The notes: a model not told the origin generated them from the sequence alone. A stretch of 60,447 bases of DNA from CAZKNJ01 sp964554185 (GCA_964554185.1 CAZKNJ010000010.1:1-60447), one strand, 5' to 3'. Counted from the stretch's first letter, positions 25,652 through 35,863 are shown. Translations and numbers: made by a program.

Positions 25652-26584
25652 ATGATTGTAACCGTAACCTGCAACCCGTGCATTGACAAGAGCTTCGTCG
25701 TCCGCGGCCTCAAGGCGGAGGCCAAGATGAAGGCGTGGGATGTGCGCTATGACCCCGGCGGCGGCGGCATCAACGTCTCCCGCGTCATTCAGCGCCTGGG
25801 CGGCGAGACCATTGCCTGCGGCTTCGCCGGAGGGCATACCGGCGCGGCTCTGCGCGACCTGCTGGACCGCGAGAGCGTGCCCCACCGGCTGGTGGAGGTC
25901 AAGGACGCCACGCGCATCAACGTCACCATCCTCGACGAGGAGGATGGCGCGCAGTACGTGTTCTCCTTGCCCGGCGCGAAAGTAGTGAACAGCGAGTGGA
26001 AGCACTTCCTTGAGCAGATTGACCGCATCCAGCCCAAGCCGGAGTACATGGTGCTCAGCGGCAGCCTGCCAACGGGGCTGGAGAACGACTCCTACGGCCA
26101 GCTGGCCAAGCAGGCGCGGGCGCGCGGGGTTCAGATCCTGGTTGACGCCGCGGGCGAGCCGCTGCGGGCGACCTTTGAGCACAAGCCGCTGATAGTCAAG
26201 CCCAACCGCCGCGAGCTTTCTCTGCTTTCCAGCCAGGAGTTGGAGACGGTTGACGATGTGCTGGAAGCCGCGCGCCACGTCCTCTCGCTGGGGCCGCAGT
26301 CGGTGGTAGTGTCGCTCGGTCCCGACGGCGCGCTGGCGGTGAACGCCGAAGGCGCGTGGCGGGCGGAAGCGCCGCCGGTGAAGACCGTGAGCAAGGTTGG
26401 GGCGGGCGATTCAATGATGGCGGCGCTGGTGCGCAGCCTGCGGGTGGGAAAGCCCCTTCCGGAAGCGCTCCGGCTGGGCGTGGCGGCCGGCACGGCTGCG
26501 ACAATCTCCCCCGGCACCGAGCTGTGCCTGGTCAAGGACATTGACCACCTCTATCCGAAGATCGAGGTAGAGGAACTGCACTAG
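25652..26584 (+). CDS. pfkB: 6-phosphofructokinase II (PfkB family)
   Basis: The product has 310 residues of the ribokinase-fold sugar kinase family. The substrate motif GGGGINVSR, the GSLPTGLE turn, VVSLGPDGALAVN, the anion-hole and catalytic base in VGAGDSMMA, and GTELC near the end all parallel the E. coli Pfk-2 protein closely. The fructose-1-phosphate kinase and tagatose-6-phosphate kinase activities of relatives cannot be excluded. GGAGG precedes the ATG at 25652; an upstream in-frame ATG lacks a site. It is convergent with the DUF1015 gene. Confidence 0.88.
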   Translation: MIVTVTCNPCIDKSFVVRGLKAEAKMKAWDVRYDPGGGGINVSRVIQRLGGETIACGFAGGHTGAALRDLLDRESVPHRLVEVKDATRINVTILDEEDGAQYVFSLPGAKVVNSEWKHFLEQIDRIQPKPEYMVLSGSLPTGLENDSYGQLAKQARARGVQILVDAAGEPLRATFEHKPLIVKPNRRELSLLSSQELETVDDVLEAARHVLSLGPQSVVVSLGPDGALAVNAEGAWRAEAPPVKTVSKVGAGDSMMAALVRSLRVGKPLPEALRLGVAAGTAATISPGTELCLVKDIDHLYPKIEVEELH

Positions 26585-26595
26585 CCGCGCGCGGC
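26584..26595. terminator. GC palindrome between convergent genes
   Basis: GCCGCGCGCGGC is a perfect 12-base palindrome in the 13 bases between the convergent pfkB and DUF1015 stops. It could slow or end transcription from both sides. No T run. Confidence 0.35.
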
Positions 26596-26597
26596 AG

Positions 26598-27923
26598 CTA
26601 CTTCTTCGGTCCCAGGTCCACCTGCGCGCACACCATTCCTGTAATGAGCTTGGGATAAAAGTCGGTGGACTTCTGCGGCATCACTTCGCCGCCGCCCGCG
26701 ACCTCGCGGATGCGCGGCAGCTTCGTCGGGTTCATAAACAACACTAACTGGGCGTGCCCGCTGTCCACGTGCCCAATCGCCACGTCCGCCAACCGCTCGT
26801 AGAACAGGTTGGTCTTCGCGGCCTGCGCCTCCTTGGTGATGCCCAGGATGTGCTCCAGCACCAGCTCGTGGAGGATGGCGACGTCCAGCTTGCGCCAGGT
26901 CGCGCTGTGGTCCGGCGCGAGCCGGTCCATGATGTCGCCATTCCTGAGCCGGAGGAACCAGTACTTCCCGCCATGGTAAAGGCCGAACGCGTGTTGCTTG
27001 GGATCGGGCGCCACAATTTCCAGCGACCGCATCATGTCACCTTTGCTTCCGCGCTCCTCTACCTCAAAGAACTCCTTCAGACGTTCCACGAACGCCTTGA
27101 TCTCGAACTCCAGCAGCCCGTGTACCACCCGGTGCGTCGGCAGCACCACCAGTCCGGGGTCGCTCATTCCCACCAGCGTCATCATCGCATTGCGCGGATT
27201 CTGTGTGCTCCCGCCGCCGGTATATTCGTTCAGGCGCAGGTTGCGGTAGTTGATGGCGGTCTCATAGCGGTGGTGGCCGTCGGCGATGTATAGCAGGCGC
27301 TGCTCCATCTCGCGCTGAACCGAGCTGATGACATAGGAGTCCGTGACCGCCCACATCATGTGGATTACGCCTTCTTCTTCGTTATAAGCCTGCATATCGG
27401 GTGGGCGCTTGGAGTGCGAGTCGAGTATCCCCATCACGATGTTGTTGTCGTCGGGATATAGCTGGAAGATTTGGCCGAAGTGCGTATCCGTGTGCAGTAG
27501 GAGCTTCAGCCGGTCTTCTTTGGGCGCGCTCAGCGTGCGCTCGTGGGGCTTCACCTTGCCGGAGGAATAATCCTCCAACTCCACCAGCACGGTCATGCCC
27601 TTGCGCACATACTCCTTGCCGTCCGGCGCGGTGAACTTCTGGTGGTAAACGTAGATCGCAGGTTGTTCATCTTCCACCAGCACCCCGTCCGCTAGCCACT
27701 GCTTCAGCGTAGCCCCGGCGCGGGTGTACACGTTTTCCGCGTCGGTGTCCTCCGCGAACTCGCGCCCCTTGATGATGCGCACGATGTTGGAATCGTTGGC
27801 GTTGTAGTACTTGTCCTGCAACTCGGGCGTAACCCGGTCGTAGGGCAGAGTGGTTACCTTGGTCAGGTCTCCTACTTTGGTCGTGTTGTAGTGCGTTCCC
27901 TTGAACGGGAAGATTCTGGCCAT
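26598..27923 (-). CDS. DUF1015-family protein in a serine-biosynthesis operon
   Basis: The product has 441 residues. The family is marked by YIADGHHRYETAINYR in the middle and by DRVTPELQDKYYNANDSNIV near the start. The biochemical function is not established as far as I know. It follows serA by 40 bases on the same strand with a GGGAGGCGG ribosome site. The position next to serA and a small-chain aminotransferase is a recurring neighbourhood in bacteria, pointing to serine or one-carbon metabolism. Confidence 0.9.
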   Translation of the reverse strand: MARIFPFKGTHYNTTKVGDLTKVTTLPYDRVTPELQDKYYNANDSNIVRIIKGREFAEDTDAENVYTRAGATLKQWLADGVLVEDEQPAIYVYHQKFTAPDGKEYVRKGMTVLVELEDYSSGKVKPHERTLSAPKEDRLKLLLHTDTHFGQIFQLYPDDNNIVMGILDSHSKRPPDMQAYNEEEGVIHMMWAVTDSYVISSVQREMEQRLLYIADGHHRYETAINYRNLRLNEYTGGGSTQNPRNAMMTLVGMSDPGLVVLPTHRVVHGLLEFEIKAFVERLKEFFEVEERGSKGDMMRSLEIVAPDPKQHAFGLYHGGKYWFLRLRNGDIMDRLAPDHSATWRKLDVAILHELVLEHILGITKEAQAAKTNLFYERLADVAIGHVDSGHAQLVLFMNPTKLPRIREVAGGGEVMPQKSTDFYPKLITGMVCAQVDLGPKK

Positions 27924-27963
27924 TACCGCCTCCCGTGTGAGTTATCCGTTTCCGCGCAGCCGG

Positions 27964-28884
<921 letters not shown>

Positions 28885-28923
28885 GTTGCCCTCCAGTACT
28901 CGTTGTATCCGCCGCCATCGGCG

Positions 28924-30069
28924 CTAGGTCAGGTGTTCGATGAACACTTCCTGCGCGGCTTTCACGCCCACGCCCAGCTCCACCGACGCGCCGAACTTCT
29001 TCATCGCCATCTCAAACGCCGCCAGGCCCATGATAGTGTCAAAGTAGTCCTGATAGCCGATGGTGCCGATGCGGACGATCTTGTCCTTGTAGTCGTCCTG
29101 GCCGGCTGCCATGAAAATGCCCCAGTTGTCGCGCATGAACTTCACGACTTTGCTGGCCGCGATGCCCTCGGGCATCAGCACCGGCGTCAGCACGTTGCTG
29201 GGGAACTTCTCGCTCAGGCGTTTGAAGCCCAGCGCATCCGCCGCCGCCCGCGCCGCCGTGCCCTGAATCTTGTGCCGCTGGTGGATGTTGGGCAGCCCCT
29301 CCTCCAGCAGCATATCCAGCGAGGTGTTAAGCTGCTGGAACAGGCTCACGTTGCTGGTCCACGGGTGGGTCTTCTTCTCGTCGTTCTTGATGGCAGCCTT
29401 CAGGTCGAAATAGAACACGTGCCCCTTGGTTTTCTCCATCTTCTCCACCGCGCGCGGGCCGAGCACGATGAAGGCAACGCCCGGCGGCATCATGAATCCC
29501 TTCTGCGAGCCGCTGAGCAGCACGTCAAGGTCCCACGCGTCCATGGGGCAGGGGTGCGCCAGCAGGCCGCTGATGGCGTCAACCACGATGAACTTGCCCG
29601 CCTTGTGGGCGATCTCCACCAGCTCCTTGACCGGCGAAAGCACGCCGGAAGCGGTTTCGTTGAGCTGGCAGAAGACGCCGACGGCGTCGGGAGCGTCCTT
29701 CAGTGCTTGCTCCAGCTTATCCGGCGTGGCGGCGTCGCTCCATTCGTACTTGACCTCGTGCACGTTGCAGCCGAAGGCCTTCCCGATCTTGGTCCAGCGC
29801 TCGCCGAACTTGCCGCCGTTGAACGTAATCATGGTCTCGCCCGGCGCCACCAAGTTGACCACCGCCGCTTCCATCGCGCCGGTGCCGGTGGCGTTCAGCG
29901 TAAGCACGCGCTGCTTGGTTTCAAAGATAGTCTGAAGCTTCACCGCGCACTGCTCGTAGATGGCGTAGAACTGGTCGGTGCGGTGGTGAATCATCTCCTT
30001 GGCGCCTGCTAGCGCCACCTCCGCCGGCACCATGGTCGGGCCGGGCGTGAACAAGTGAACCTTCTTCAT
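28924..30069 (-). CDS. Class V aminotransferase (serine-glyoxylate/phosphoserine type)
   Basis: The product has 381 residues of the PLP enzyme family containing alanine-glyoxylate, serine-pyruvate and archaeal-type phosphoserine aminotransferases. It begins with LFTPGPTMVP, has NATGTGAMEAAVVNL, the aspartate in VDAISGLLAHP and the PLP lysine in SGSQKGFMMPPG. Beside serA it most likely makes phosphoserine from phosphohydroxypyruvate, taking the place of SerC. It leads the three-gene operon and has AGGGGGTT before the ATG. Confidence 0.92.
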   Translation of the reverse strand: MKKVHLFTPGPTMVPAEVALAGAKEMIHHRTDQFYAIYEQCAVKLQTIFETKQRVLTLNATGTGAMEAAVVNLVAPGETMITFNGGKFGERWTKIGKAFGCNVHEVKYEWSDAATPDKLEQALKDAPDAVGVFCQLNETASGVLSPVKELVEIAHKAGKFIVVDAISGLLAHPCPMDAWDLDVLLSGSQKGFMMPPGVAFIVLGPRAVEKMEKTKGHVFYFDLKAAIKNDEKKTHPWTSNVSLFQQLNTSLDMLLEEGLPNIHQRHKIQGTAARAAADALGFKRLSEKFPSNVLTPVLMPEGIAASKVVKFMRDNWGIFMAAGQDDYKDKIVRIGTIGYQDYFDTIMGLAAFEMAMKKFGASVELGVGVKAAQEVFIEHLT

Positions 30070-30196
30070 ATGAACCCCCTGGGTTAAGCTATCAATGGCC
30101 TTTGTTCGGCCTCATTATCTGAGATTGTGAACGATTTATCATACAATGCGGCGCCTGCTTTCCGCAAGGGGGTGGGGCGGTAGTCCGATTGAGGCG

Positions 30197-31594
30197 TCAC
30201 TTCCCCAGGCAGAACCGGCGGAAGACTTCATCAATCACCATGTCGCGGTTCTCCGCCGCCAGTATCCCCGCCAGCGCCCGCTGAGCGTCGTACAAGTCCA
30301 CCGCCACCGCGTCCGTCGCCAGCCCCGCGCCTATGGCCTCTAGCGCCCGCGCCAGCGCCTCCGCCGCCTGCTGCACCAGCGCTCCCGACCGCTCGGTGAG
30401 CAGGAAGCGCACGCTTGAGTCCTCCACCTGCGCGAGCTTGCGCAGGAACTCCCGCACCGCCTCCAAGCCTTCGCCGGACTTGGCGTTGGTGGTGACTGCG
30501 TCCATCTTTACTGCTGCCGCTGTCAATTGCGCGCGTTCTTCGCCGGACACGGTGTCAATCTTGTTGACGACCAGAAGCGCGGGTAGCTGCGCCTGCTCAA
30601 TGCGCGAGAGCATATCTGCCAGCCTCGGCAGCGGTTCGCGCCCCTGCGGGCTGAAGTGGAATACCTCCTCCACCAGTATCACTGCGTCGGCTTCGCCCAG
30701 CAGCTTTTGCGCGCGCTCCACGCCCATCATCTCCACCAGCTCCGCCGCCTGCCGCAGGCCCGCGGTGTCCACCAGCGAAAGCTGCACCCCGCCGAAGCTC
30801 ACCGGCTCCTCTAAATAATCGCGCGTGGTGCCCGGCGCTTCGCTGACAATCGCCCGATCGTAGCCCAGCAGCCGGTTGAACAGCGTGGACTTGCCCACGT
30901 TGGGCGCGCCCAGTATCACCGCCTTCAGCCCCTCGCGCAGCCGCCGGTGCGCCCGGTGAAACTCCAGGTGCGCCCGCAACTCATCCAGCAATGCGATGAT
31001 GTCTTCAGCCGCGTTCGCGCTTGGTGCTTCGTCGGTGTCGCCGGGATAATCGTGCACCACCTCAATCCCCGCGAGTATCGCATTCAGCCGCGAGAGCCAC
31101 CCCTCCACCTGCTGCGAGGCCTCGCCGGAAAGCTCGTTCAGCGTCAGCCGCAACAGCGTCTCGCTGCCCGCGCGGATGGCGCCGTTCACCGCCTCGGCCT
31201 GCGCCAGGTCCAGCTTGCCGTTCAGGTACGCGCGGTAGGTGAACTCGCCGGGCTCCGCCGGACGCGCCCCGGCCTCCCGCAGCCGCGCCAACAGCTTCTC
31301 CACGATGAGCATATTCCCCGGCAGCGAGAACTCCAGCGCGTCCTCGCCGGTGTATGAGTGCGGCGTAAGAAAGCAGATGACGACCGCCTCAACGCTCAGC
31401 CCCTCGCCCAGCTCAACCCGGCGGACGAAGTGCCGTCCCCGCAGACGTCCGCGCGGCGGCAGCTTGATGTCCAGCGCGCCCGTGGCAATCTGATAAGCGC
31501 GCGGCCCCGACAGGCGCACCAGCGCCAGCGCGCCTGCCGCCGGCGGCGTCGCCAGCGCGCATATCGTGTCGTCCGTCTCGTAGAACCGGGCCAC
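30197..31594 (-). CDS. mnmE: tRNA modification GTPase MnmE
   Basis: The product has 465 residues. Domain order is as expected: an N-terminal tetrahydrofolate-binding domain (ICALATPPAAGALALVRLSG), a helical part, a G domain (GAPNVGKST near residue 228, DTAGL, NKID) and the C-terminal Cys in CLGK. With MnmG it modifies the wobble uridine of certain tRNAs. The GTG start lies six bases after TGa-TACAAT, so it is leaderless. Confidence 0.96.
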   Translation of the reverse strand: MARFYETDDTICALATPPAAGALALVRLSGPRAYQIATGALDIKLPPRGRLRGRHFVRRVELGEGLSVEAVVICFLTPHSYTGEDALEFSLPGNMLIVEKLLARLREAGARPAEPGEFTYRAYLNGKLDLAQAEAVNGAIRAGSETLLRLTLNELSGEASQQVEGWLSRLNAILAGIEVVHDYPGDTDEAPSANAAEDIIALLDELRAHLEFHRAHRRLREGLKAVILGAPNVGKSTLFNRLLGYDRAIVSEAPGTTRDYLEEPVSFGGVQLSLVDTAGLRQAAELVEMMGVERAQKLLGEADAVILVEEVFHFSPQGREPLPRLADMLSRIEQAQLPALLVVNKIDTVSGEERAQLTAAAVKMDAVTTNAKSGEGLEAVREFLRKLAQVEDSSVRFLLTERSGALVQQAAEALARALEAIGAGLATDAVAVDLYDAQRALAGILAAENRDMVIDEVFRRFCLGK

Positions 31595-31600
31595 GCCATG

Positions 31601-31609
31601 ATTGTATCA
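31601..31609 (-). promoter_or_regulatory. Leaderless extended -10 for mnmE
   Basis: TGa-TACAAT on the minus strand, then CATGGC, then GTG at 31594. The ATG inside CATGGC is out of frame. Confidence 0.7.
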
Positions 31610-31618
31610 GGGCGGTTG

Positions 31619-31624
31619 TATAAT
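31619..31624 (+). promoter_or_regulatory. Leaderless -10 for the zinc-knuckle pair
   Basis: TATAAT, then CAATGC, then ATG at 31631. Only 12 bases lie between this hexamer and the mnmE -10. Confidence 0.7.
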
Positions 31625-31630
31625 CAATGC

Positions 31631-32038
31631 ATGTCCTTGGAAGGGGAGAGCATTCCCCCGGACGCTCCGCGTTACCGGTGCGAGTATTGCGGCCTGAACA
31701 CCGCCGTGATCATCCCCCGCCGCTTCCACCGCGCGCGCATCGTATCGCTGATAATTGAGGCAACCATTCTCTATCCAATTGCGCTCATTGGCTTTCCACT
31801 CTTTCTGATGCTGATAGATCCGCGGGGCTGGGGACTACTGGCGATGTTGCCCATGAGTCTAATTGAGTTCAGCACCTGGGAGGAGCTTCTCGGAGCCACT
31901 CCGCGCGAGTGCTACTACTACATTGTTATCTTCACGCTCATCTACATGCTGCTGGTCATTTCCGTGTCCTACTTCCCGCCCTACAGCACCTCCCGCCGGA
32001 TATATTGCCTCCAGTGCGGCTGGGAGAAGGTGTTGTAA
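31631..32038 (+). CDS. Two-helix membrane protein with split zinc knuckles (first)
   Basis: The product has 135 residues. One cysteine pair (CEYC, about residue 16) lies near the N terminus and a second (CLQC, about residue 128) at the very end. Two long hydrophobic segments (about 38-62 and 96-120) lie between them. A membrane hairpin would bring both pairs to the same cytoplasmic face, where they could form one zinc ribbon. The start is set by TATAAT six bases upstream. No enzyme motif. It resembles the next gene in layout but not closely in sequence. Confidence 0.8.
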   Translation: MSLEGESIPPDAPRYRCEYCGLNTAVIIPRRFHRARIVSLIIEATILYPIALIGFPLFLMLIDPRGWGLLAMLPMSLIEFSTWEELLGATPRECYYYIVIFTLIYMLLVISVSYFPPYSTSRRIYCLQCGWEKVL

Positions 32039-32042
32039 CCTG

Positions 32043-32333
32043 ATGTCTGATGTAAAGAAACAGATGCCGCCCGACGGGTCGCCCTGTCCGGTATGCGGCC
32101 ACCCGATGACGGTGCTCAAGTACGGTGGCAACTACACTACGAGTGGTGCTGCCGTAGTGCTGCTTGTTATCCTGTGTCTGCTACCGATTCCCCTGCCAAT
32201 TGAAGTGGAACTCATGCTCTTTGCCTCAGTTGTACTAGCCGTCTTCATTGTCAGGCTTCTTGCCGGGGGCGTGCCTGGAATCAAGAAGGGTACAATCCAG
32301 TGCTTCCAGTGCGGGCACAAAGAGAGGTACTGA
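32043..32333 (+). CDS. Two-helix membrane protein with split zinc knuckles (second)
   Basis: The product has 96 residues. CPVCGHP near residue 15 and CFQCGHK near residue 88 flank two hydrophobic segments (about 33-50 and 55-76). The layout repeats that of the preceding gene, four bases away, so they are likely co-transcribed paralogues. No ribosome site is obvious; termination-reinitiation from the first gene is plausible. Function unknown. Confidence 0.8.
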   Translation: MSDVKKQMPPDGSPCPVCGHPMTVLKYGGNYTTSGAAVVLLVILCLLPIPLPIEVELMLFASVVLAVFIVRLLAGGVPGIKKGTIQCFQCGHKERY

Positions 32334-32336
32334 CCC

Positions 32337-33254
32337 CTACCGCCTAATCTTCATCCGCGGGTCCAGGATGTCCCGCAGGCCGTCGCCGAAGAGGTTGAAG
32401 CCGAGCACGGTCAGCGCCAGCGCCGCGCCCGGGAAGATGCTCCACCACGGCATCTCCTTGAGCAGCCCGCGCGACTCCGCCAGCATGTTGCCCCACGACG
32501 CCGTGGGCGGCTGGATGCCCAGCCCTAAAAACGACAGCCCCGCCTCGCTCAGGATGTTCTCCGCCACCGCCAGCGTCCCCAGCACGATGATGGGCGCCAG
32601 GCAGTTGGGCAGCAGGTGGCGGATGATGATGCGCGCGTGGCTGCAGCCGATGCTGCGCGCGGCTTCCACAAATTCGTGTTCTTTCAGCGAGAGTATCTGG
32701 CCGCGGATGACGCGCGCGATGCCGGTCCAGCCGGTCAGTCCCAGCGCGAGGAACACCGCCCACAGCCCCGGTTTCGTGAAGGTGGCGAGGATGACAATCG
32801 CGAGCAGGATGCTGGGAAACGCGAAGAACGTGTCGGTGAGCCGCATCAGCACGTTATCCATCCAACCGCCGAAGTAGCCCGCCAGCGAGCCGATGACGAT
32901 GCCGATGGTGAGCGCAATGAGGGTGGCGACGATGCCCACCAGCAGCGACACCTGCGCGCCGTAGATGACGCGCGAGAGGACGTCGCGCCCATGGATGTCG
33001 GTGCCCATAAGGAAGCGCTGCGGTTGCACTTCTTCGCCGGTGACGGGATGGGTGAGCGGCGTTCCATCGGGATTCACGGGCGGCTGGCGCAGCTCCAACG
33101 AGGGCGGTAGCCGGTTGAAGTAGCGGTACTGCTCGATGGGGCTGTGCGGCGAGACCAGCGGCGCGAAGATGGCCGCGAGCACGAACAGGACGATGATGAC
33201 CAGCCCGGCGAAGGCGGCGCGGTGGCGGAACAGCTTGGTGAAGAACCAACGCAT
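32337..33254 (-). CDS. Peptide/nickel-type ABC transporter permease (OppC/DppC)
   Basis: The product has 305 residues with six helices and the permease signature loop (EAARSIGCSHARIIIRHLLP), in which the EAA motif contacts the ATPase. The N-terminal segment carries the OppC-type first helix. It overlaps the stop of the OppB-type gene by one base. The ATPase genes that normally follow (OppD and OppF) are absent; the strand changes 3 bases after this gene. Confidence 0.94.
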   Translation of the reverse strand: MRWFFTKLFRHRAAFAGLVIIVLFVLAAIFAPLVSPHSPIEQYRYFNRLPPSLELRQPPVNPDGTPLTHPVTGEEVQPQRFLMGTDIHGRDVLSRVIYGAQVSLLVGIVATLIALTIGIVIGSLAGYFGGWMDNVLMRLTDTFFAFPSILLAIVILATFTKPGLWAVFLALGLTGWTGIARVIRGQILSLKEHEFVEAARSIGCSHARIIIRHLLPNCLAPIIVLGTLAVAENILSEAGLSFLGLGIQPPTASWGNMLAESRGLLKEMPWWSIFPGAALALTVLGFNLFGDGLRDILDPRMKIRR

Positions 33255-34198
33255 TAGGTGTACCGGATGCGCGGGTCAATCCACGCATAGATGCTGTCCA
33301 CAATCAAGTTGACGATGACGAAGGTCACGGCGAACAGCGTGACGCCGCCGAGTATCACCGGGAAGTCGCGCTGGGTGATGGCGTCCACCATGGCGCGCCC
33401 CAGCCCCGGCCAGGAGAACACCGTCTCGGTCAGCACTGCGCCGGTGAGCAGCAGCGCGAACATGTTGCCGATGACCGTGATGATGGGTATCAGCGCGTTC
33501 TTCAGCGCGTGTCGCAACAATACCGTGCGCTGTCCCAGGCCCTTGGCGCGGGCAGTGCGGATGTAGTCCTGCTCCATAACTTCCAGCATGGAGCTGCGGG
33601 TGATGCGCGCGATGATGGCCATCGGCACCGTCGCCAGCGTCACCGCCGGCAGCACCAGGTGCGTCAGGTTCTCCGCCAATGTCGCGCCGTACTCGGTCAT
33701 GCCGGTGACGGGGAACCAGCCGAGCTGCACTCCGAACAGCAGTTGCAGCATCAAGCCCAGCCAGAATACCGGTATAGACACGCCGGCGACCGCGAAGACC
33801 ATCACCGCGTAATCCAGCGCCGACTGCGGCCGTATCGCCGCCAGAATGCCCAGCAGCATTCCCATTAGCACTGCCAGCAGCATCGCGCTGATAGACAGGT
33901 ACAGCGTGTTGCCGAACTTGCCACGCAACAGCTCGTTCACCGGCAGGTTCTTCACGAACGAGTAGCCCAGGTCACCGCGCACCAGGTCGCCCAGAAAGAT
34001 GGCGTATTGCACCGGCAGCGGCTTGTCCAGCCCCATTTCGGTGCGCAGGCGCTGCGCCACTTCCGGGTCGTACTTCTGGCCCATGCGCACCTGCACCGGG
34101 TCGCCCGGTGCCAGGTGGATGACGGTGAAGGTGATAATCGTGATGCCCAGCAGCACGGGTATGGCCGAAAGCACGCGCTTGATGAGGAAGTACAGCAT
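33254..34198 (-). CDS. Peptide/nickel-type ABC transporter permease (OppB/DppB)
   Basis: The product has 314 residues. The N terminus has the typical PVLLGITIITFTVIHLAPGDP, and the coupling loop reads RTARAKGLGQRTVLLRHALK. Six membrane helices. It follows the second binding-protein gene by 12 bases and is translated together with the OppC-type partner. The pair forms the channel of a peptide or similar importer. Confidence 0.94.
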   Translation of the reverse strand: MLYFLIKRVLSAIPVLLGITIITFTVIHLAPGDPVQVRMGQKYDPEVAQRLRTEMGLDKPLPVQYAIFLGDLVRGDLGYSFVKNLPVNELLRGKFGNTLYLSISAMLLAVLMGMLLGILAAIRPQSALDYAVMVFAVAGVSIPVFWLGLMLQLLFGVQLGWFPVTGMTEYGATLAENLTHLVLPAVTLATVPMAIIARITRSSMLEVMEQDYIRTARAKGLGQRTVLLRHALKNALIPIITVIGNMFALLLTGAVLTETVFSWPGLGRAMVDAITQRDFPVILGGVTLFAVTFVIVNLIVDSIYAWIDPRIRYT

Positions 34199-34210
34199 CA
34201 GCTTCCGGCG

Positions 34211-35863
34211 TTACCGCTCCAGATAGACATCCTCCATCCGCGAGTTGTTGAGCTGCGGCGTGCGGTCCATCGCGGTTATCTCCAGCCCCTTCACGTAGGG
34301 CTGCACCAGCGTCAGGTTCTTGCGCCAGTACACGAGCAGCCACGGCGCGGCCGCCAGCGCGATATCCTCAGCTTTGCCGTACAAGCGAATGCGTTCCGCC
34401 TCGTCTACCGTCTTGCGCGCCTTGCGCACGAGCTGGTCAAACTGGGTGTGCGAGAAGCGGGTGATGTTGCCCGGTGCGCCGGCCTGGGTGGACTCCAGCA
34501 GCACATAGAGCCAGTTGTCGGGATCGGGGTAGTCCGCGAGCCAGGTGTTCTGGTGGAATGTAAGCTCTCCCGCGTACACCCGGGCAAGAAAGGTTGACCA
34601 GTCGCTCTGCTCAATGCTCACCTTCACGCCGATCTGCCGCAGGTCTTCTTGCACCATCGCGGCAATCTGGCGCGAAAGCTGCTGAGTGTCAATACTCAGC
34701 GTAACTTCGCTGAGGCCGTTGCCATCAGGATAGCCCGCCTGCTCCAGGTAGGCTTTGGCCTTGGCTGGATCGTAGGGGTAGCCTTCGCTGTCCGCTTTGA
34801 AGTAGAAGGAGCCCGGCGGGAAGTAGGTTTTCTGCACCTCGCCGCGTCCCTCCAGGATGTTCTTGATAATCGCCTCTTTGTCCACTGCGTGGTTGAACGC
34901 GAGCCGCACCAGCTTGTTGTCAAAGGGCGGCTTCTCGCAGTTGAAGCCGTAGCAGTACATGTCCATCGCGGTGACGCCCTGCACCATCGGCTTCAAGCTG
35001 GCATTGGCGTTGACGTCGGCCATCTTGCCGAAGGGGATATCCGTATGGTCAATGTCGCCGTTCAGGAAAGCCTGGTAGCGCGTGTTCTCGTCCGGCATCA
35101 CCTTGAAGACGAGCACGTCCAGCTTCACTTCCTTTTCCCAGTAGTTGCGGTTGGCCTTGAGCACAATCTCGTTGTCGTGCTCCCAGCGGTCAAACACGAA
35201 GGGCCCGGTTCCGATGGGATGCTGGGCGAAGCCCTTCCAGTCCTGTTCCACCGCGTCGCGCGGCACCACCACGAAGTTGCTCATGCACAGCACCGACAGA
35301 AACGGCGCGAAGTTCTCCTTGAGCTTGATGATGAAGGTCTGGTCGTCCGGCGCTGAAAGCCCGGCCACGTTCTCCGCCTGGCCCTCAAACAGCGCCTGTG
35401 CGCCTGCCACGTCAAACAGCATCTGCGCGCGCTCGCTGGGCACATCTTCGTTGCGCGCTGCCGCCGCGGCGTCCAGAATGCGGGTGAAGCTGTAGAGGAA
35501 ATCGCCCGCGGTAACTTCCACGCCGTTGTGGAACTTCGCGCCCTTGCGCAGGAAGAACTTATAGGTTAGGCCGTCTTCGGATATCACCCAGTTTTCCGCC
35601 AGGTCGGGCACGATCTCCAGGCTCGGCGAGAACCGCACGAGCCCGTTGAAGAGCCGGCGCGCCACCGTGTCCGATACCGTGTCGGTGATGTGCATCGGGT
35701 CCAGCGTCGGCGGGTCGGCCGGCAGGGGGAAGCGGTATACCTTCTCCTGCAGCGGTTTCACCGGCAGCGGCCCCTTGGCTTCCGGCGCTTGGCCGGCAGG
35801 CTTGGGGCAGCCGCTGAGCGCTAGCAGCGCGGCGGCTGCAATGATAATTGTGAAGTACTTCAT
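34211..35863 (-). CDS. Extracellular peptide-binding lipoprotein (SBP family 5), second
   Basis: The product has 550 residues. The N terminus is a textbook lipoprotein signal (FTIIIAAAALLALSGC). The mature protein has the family 5 start (PLPADPPTLDPMHITDTVSD), the NGVEVTAGDFLYSFTRI block and a C-terminal DYPDPDNWLYVLL. It captures peptides or other solutes for the OppBC-type channel. It shares one base with the upstream paralogue and is about as long, so the two arose by duplication and diverged. Confidence 0.94.
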   Translation of the reverse strand: MKYFTIIIAAAALLALSGCPKPAGQAPEAKGPLPVKPLQEKVYRFPLPADPPTLDPMHITDTVSDTVARRLFNGLVRFSPSLEIVPDLAENWVISEDGLTYKFFLRKGAKFHNGVEVTAGDFLYSFTRILDAAAAARNEDVPSERAQMLFDVAGAQALFEGQAENVAGLSAPDDQTFIIKLKENFAPFLSVLCMSNFVVVPRDAVEQDWKGFAQHPIGTGPFVFDRWEHDNEIVLKANRNYWEKEVKLDVLVFKVMPDENTRYQAFLNGDIDHTDIPFGKMADVNANASLKPMVQGVTAMDMYCYGFNCEKPPFDNKLVRLAFNHAVDKEAIIKNILEGRGEVQKTYFPPGSFYFKADSEGYPYDPAKAKAYLEQAGYPDGNGLSEVTLSIDTQQLSRQIAAMVQEDLRQIGVKVSIEQSDWSTFLARVYAGELTFHQNTWLADYPDPDNWLYVLLESTQAGAPGNITRFSHTQFDQLVRKARKTVDEAERIRLYGKAEDIALAAAPWLLVYWRKNLTLVQPYVKGLEITAMDRTPQLNNSRMEDVYLER

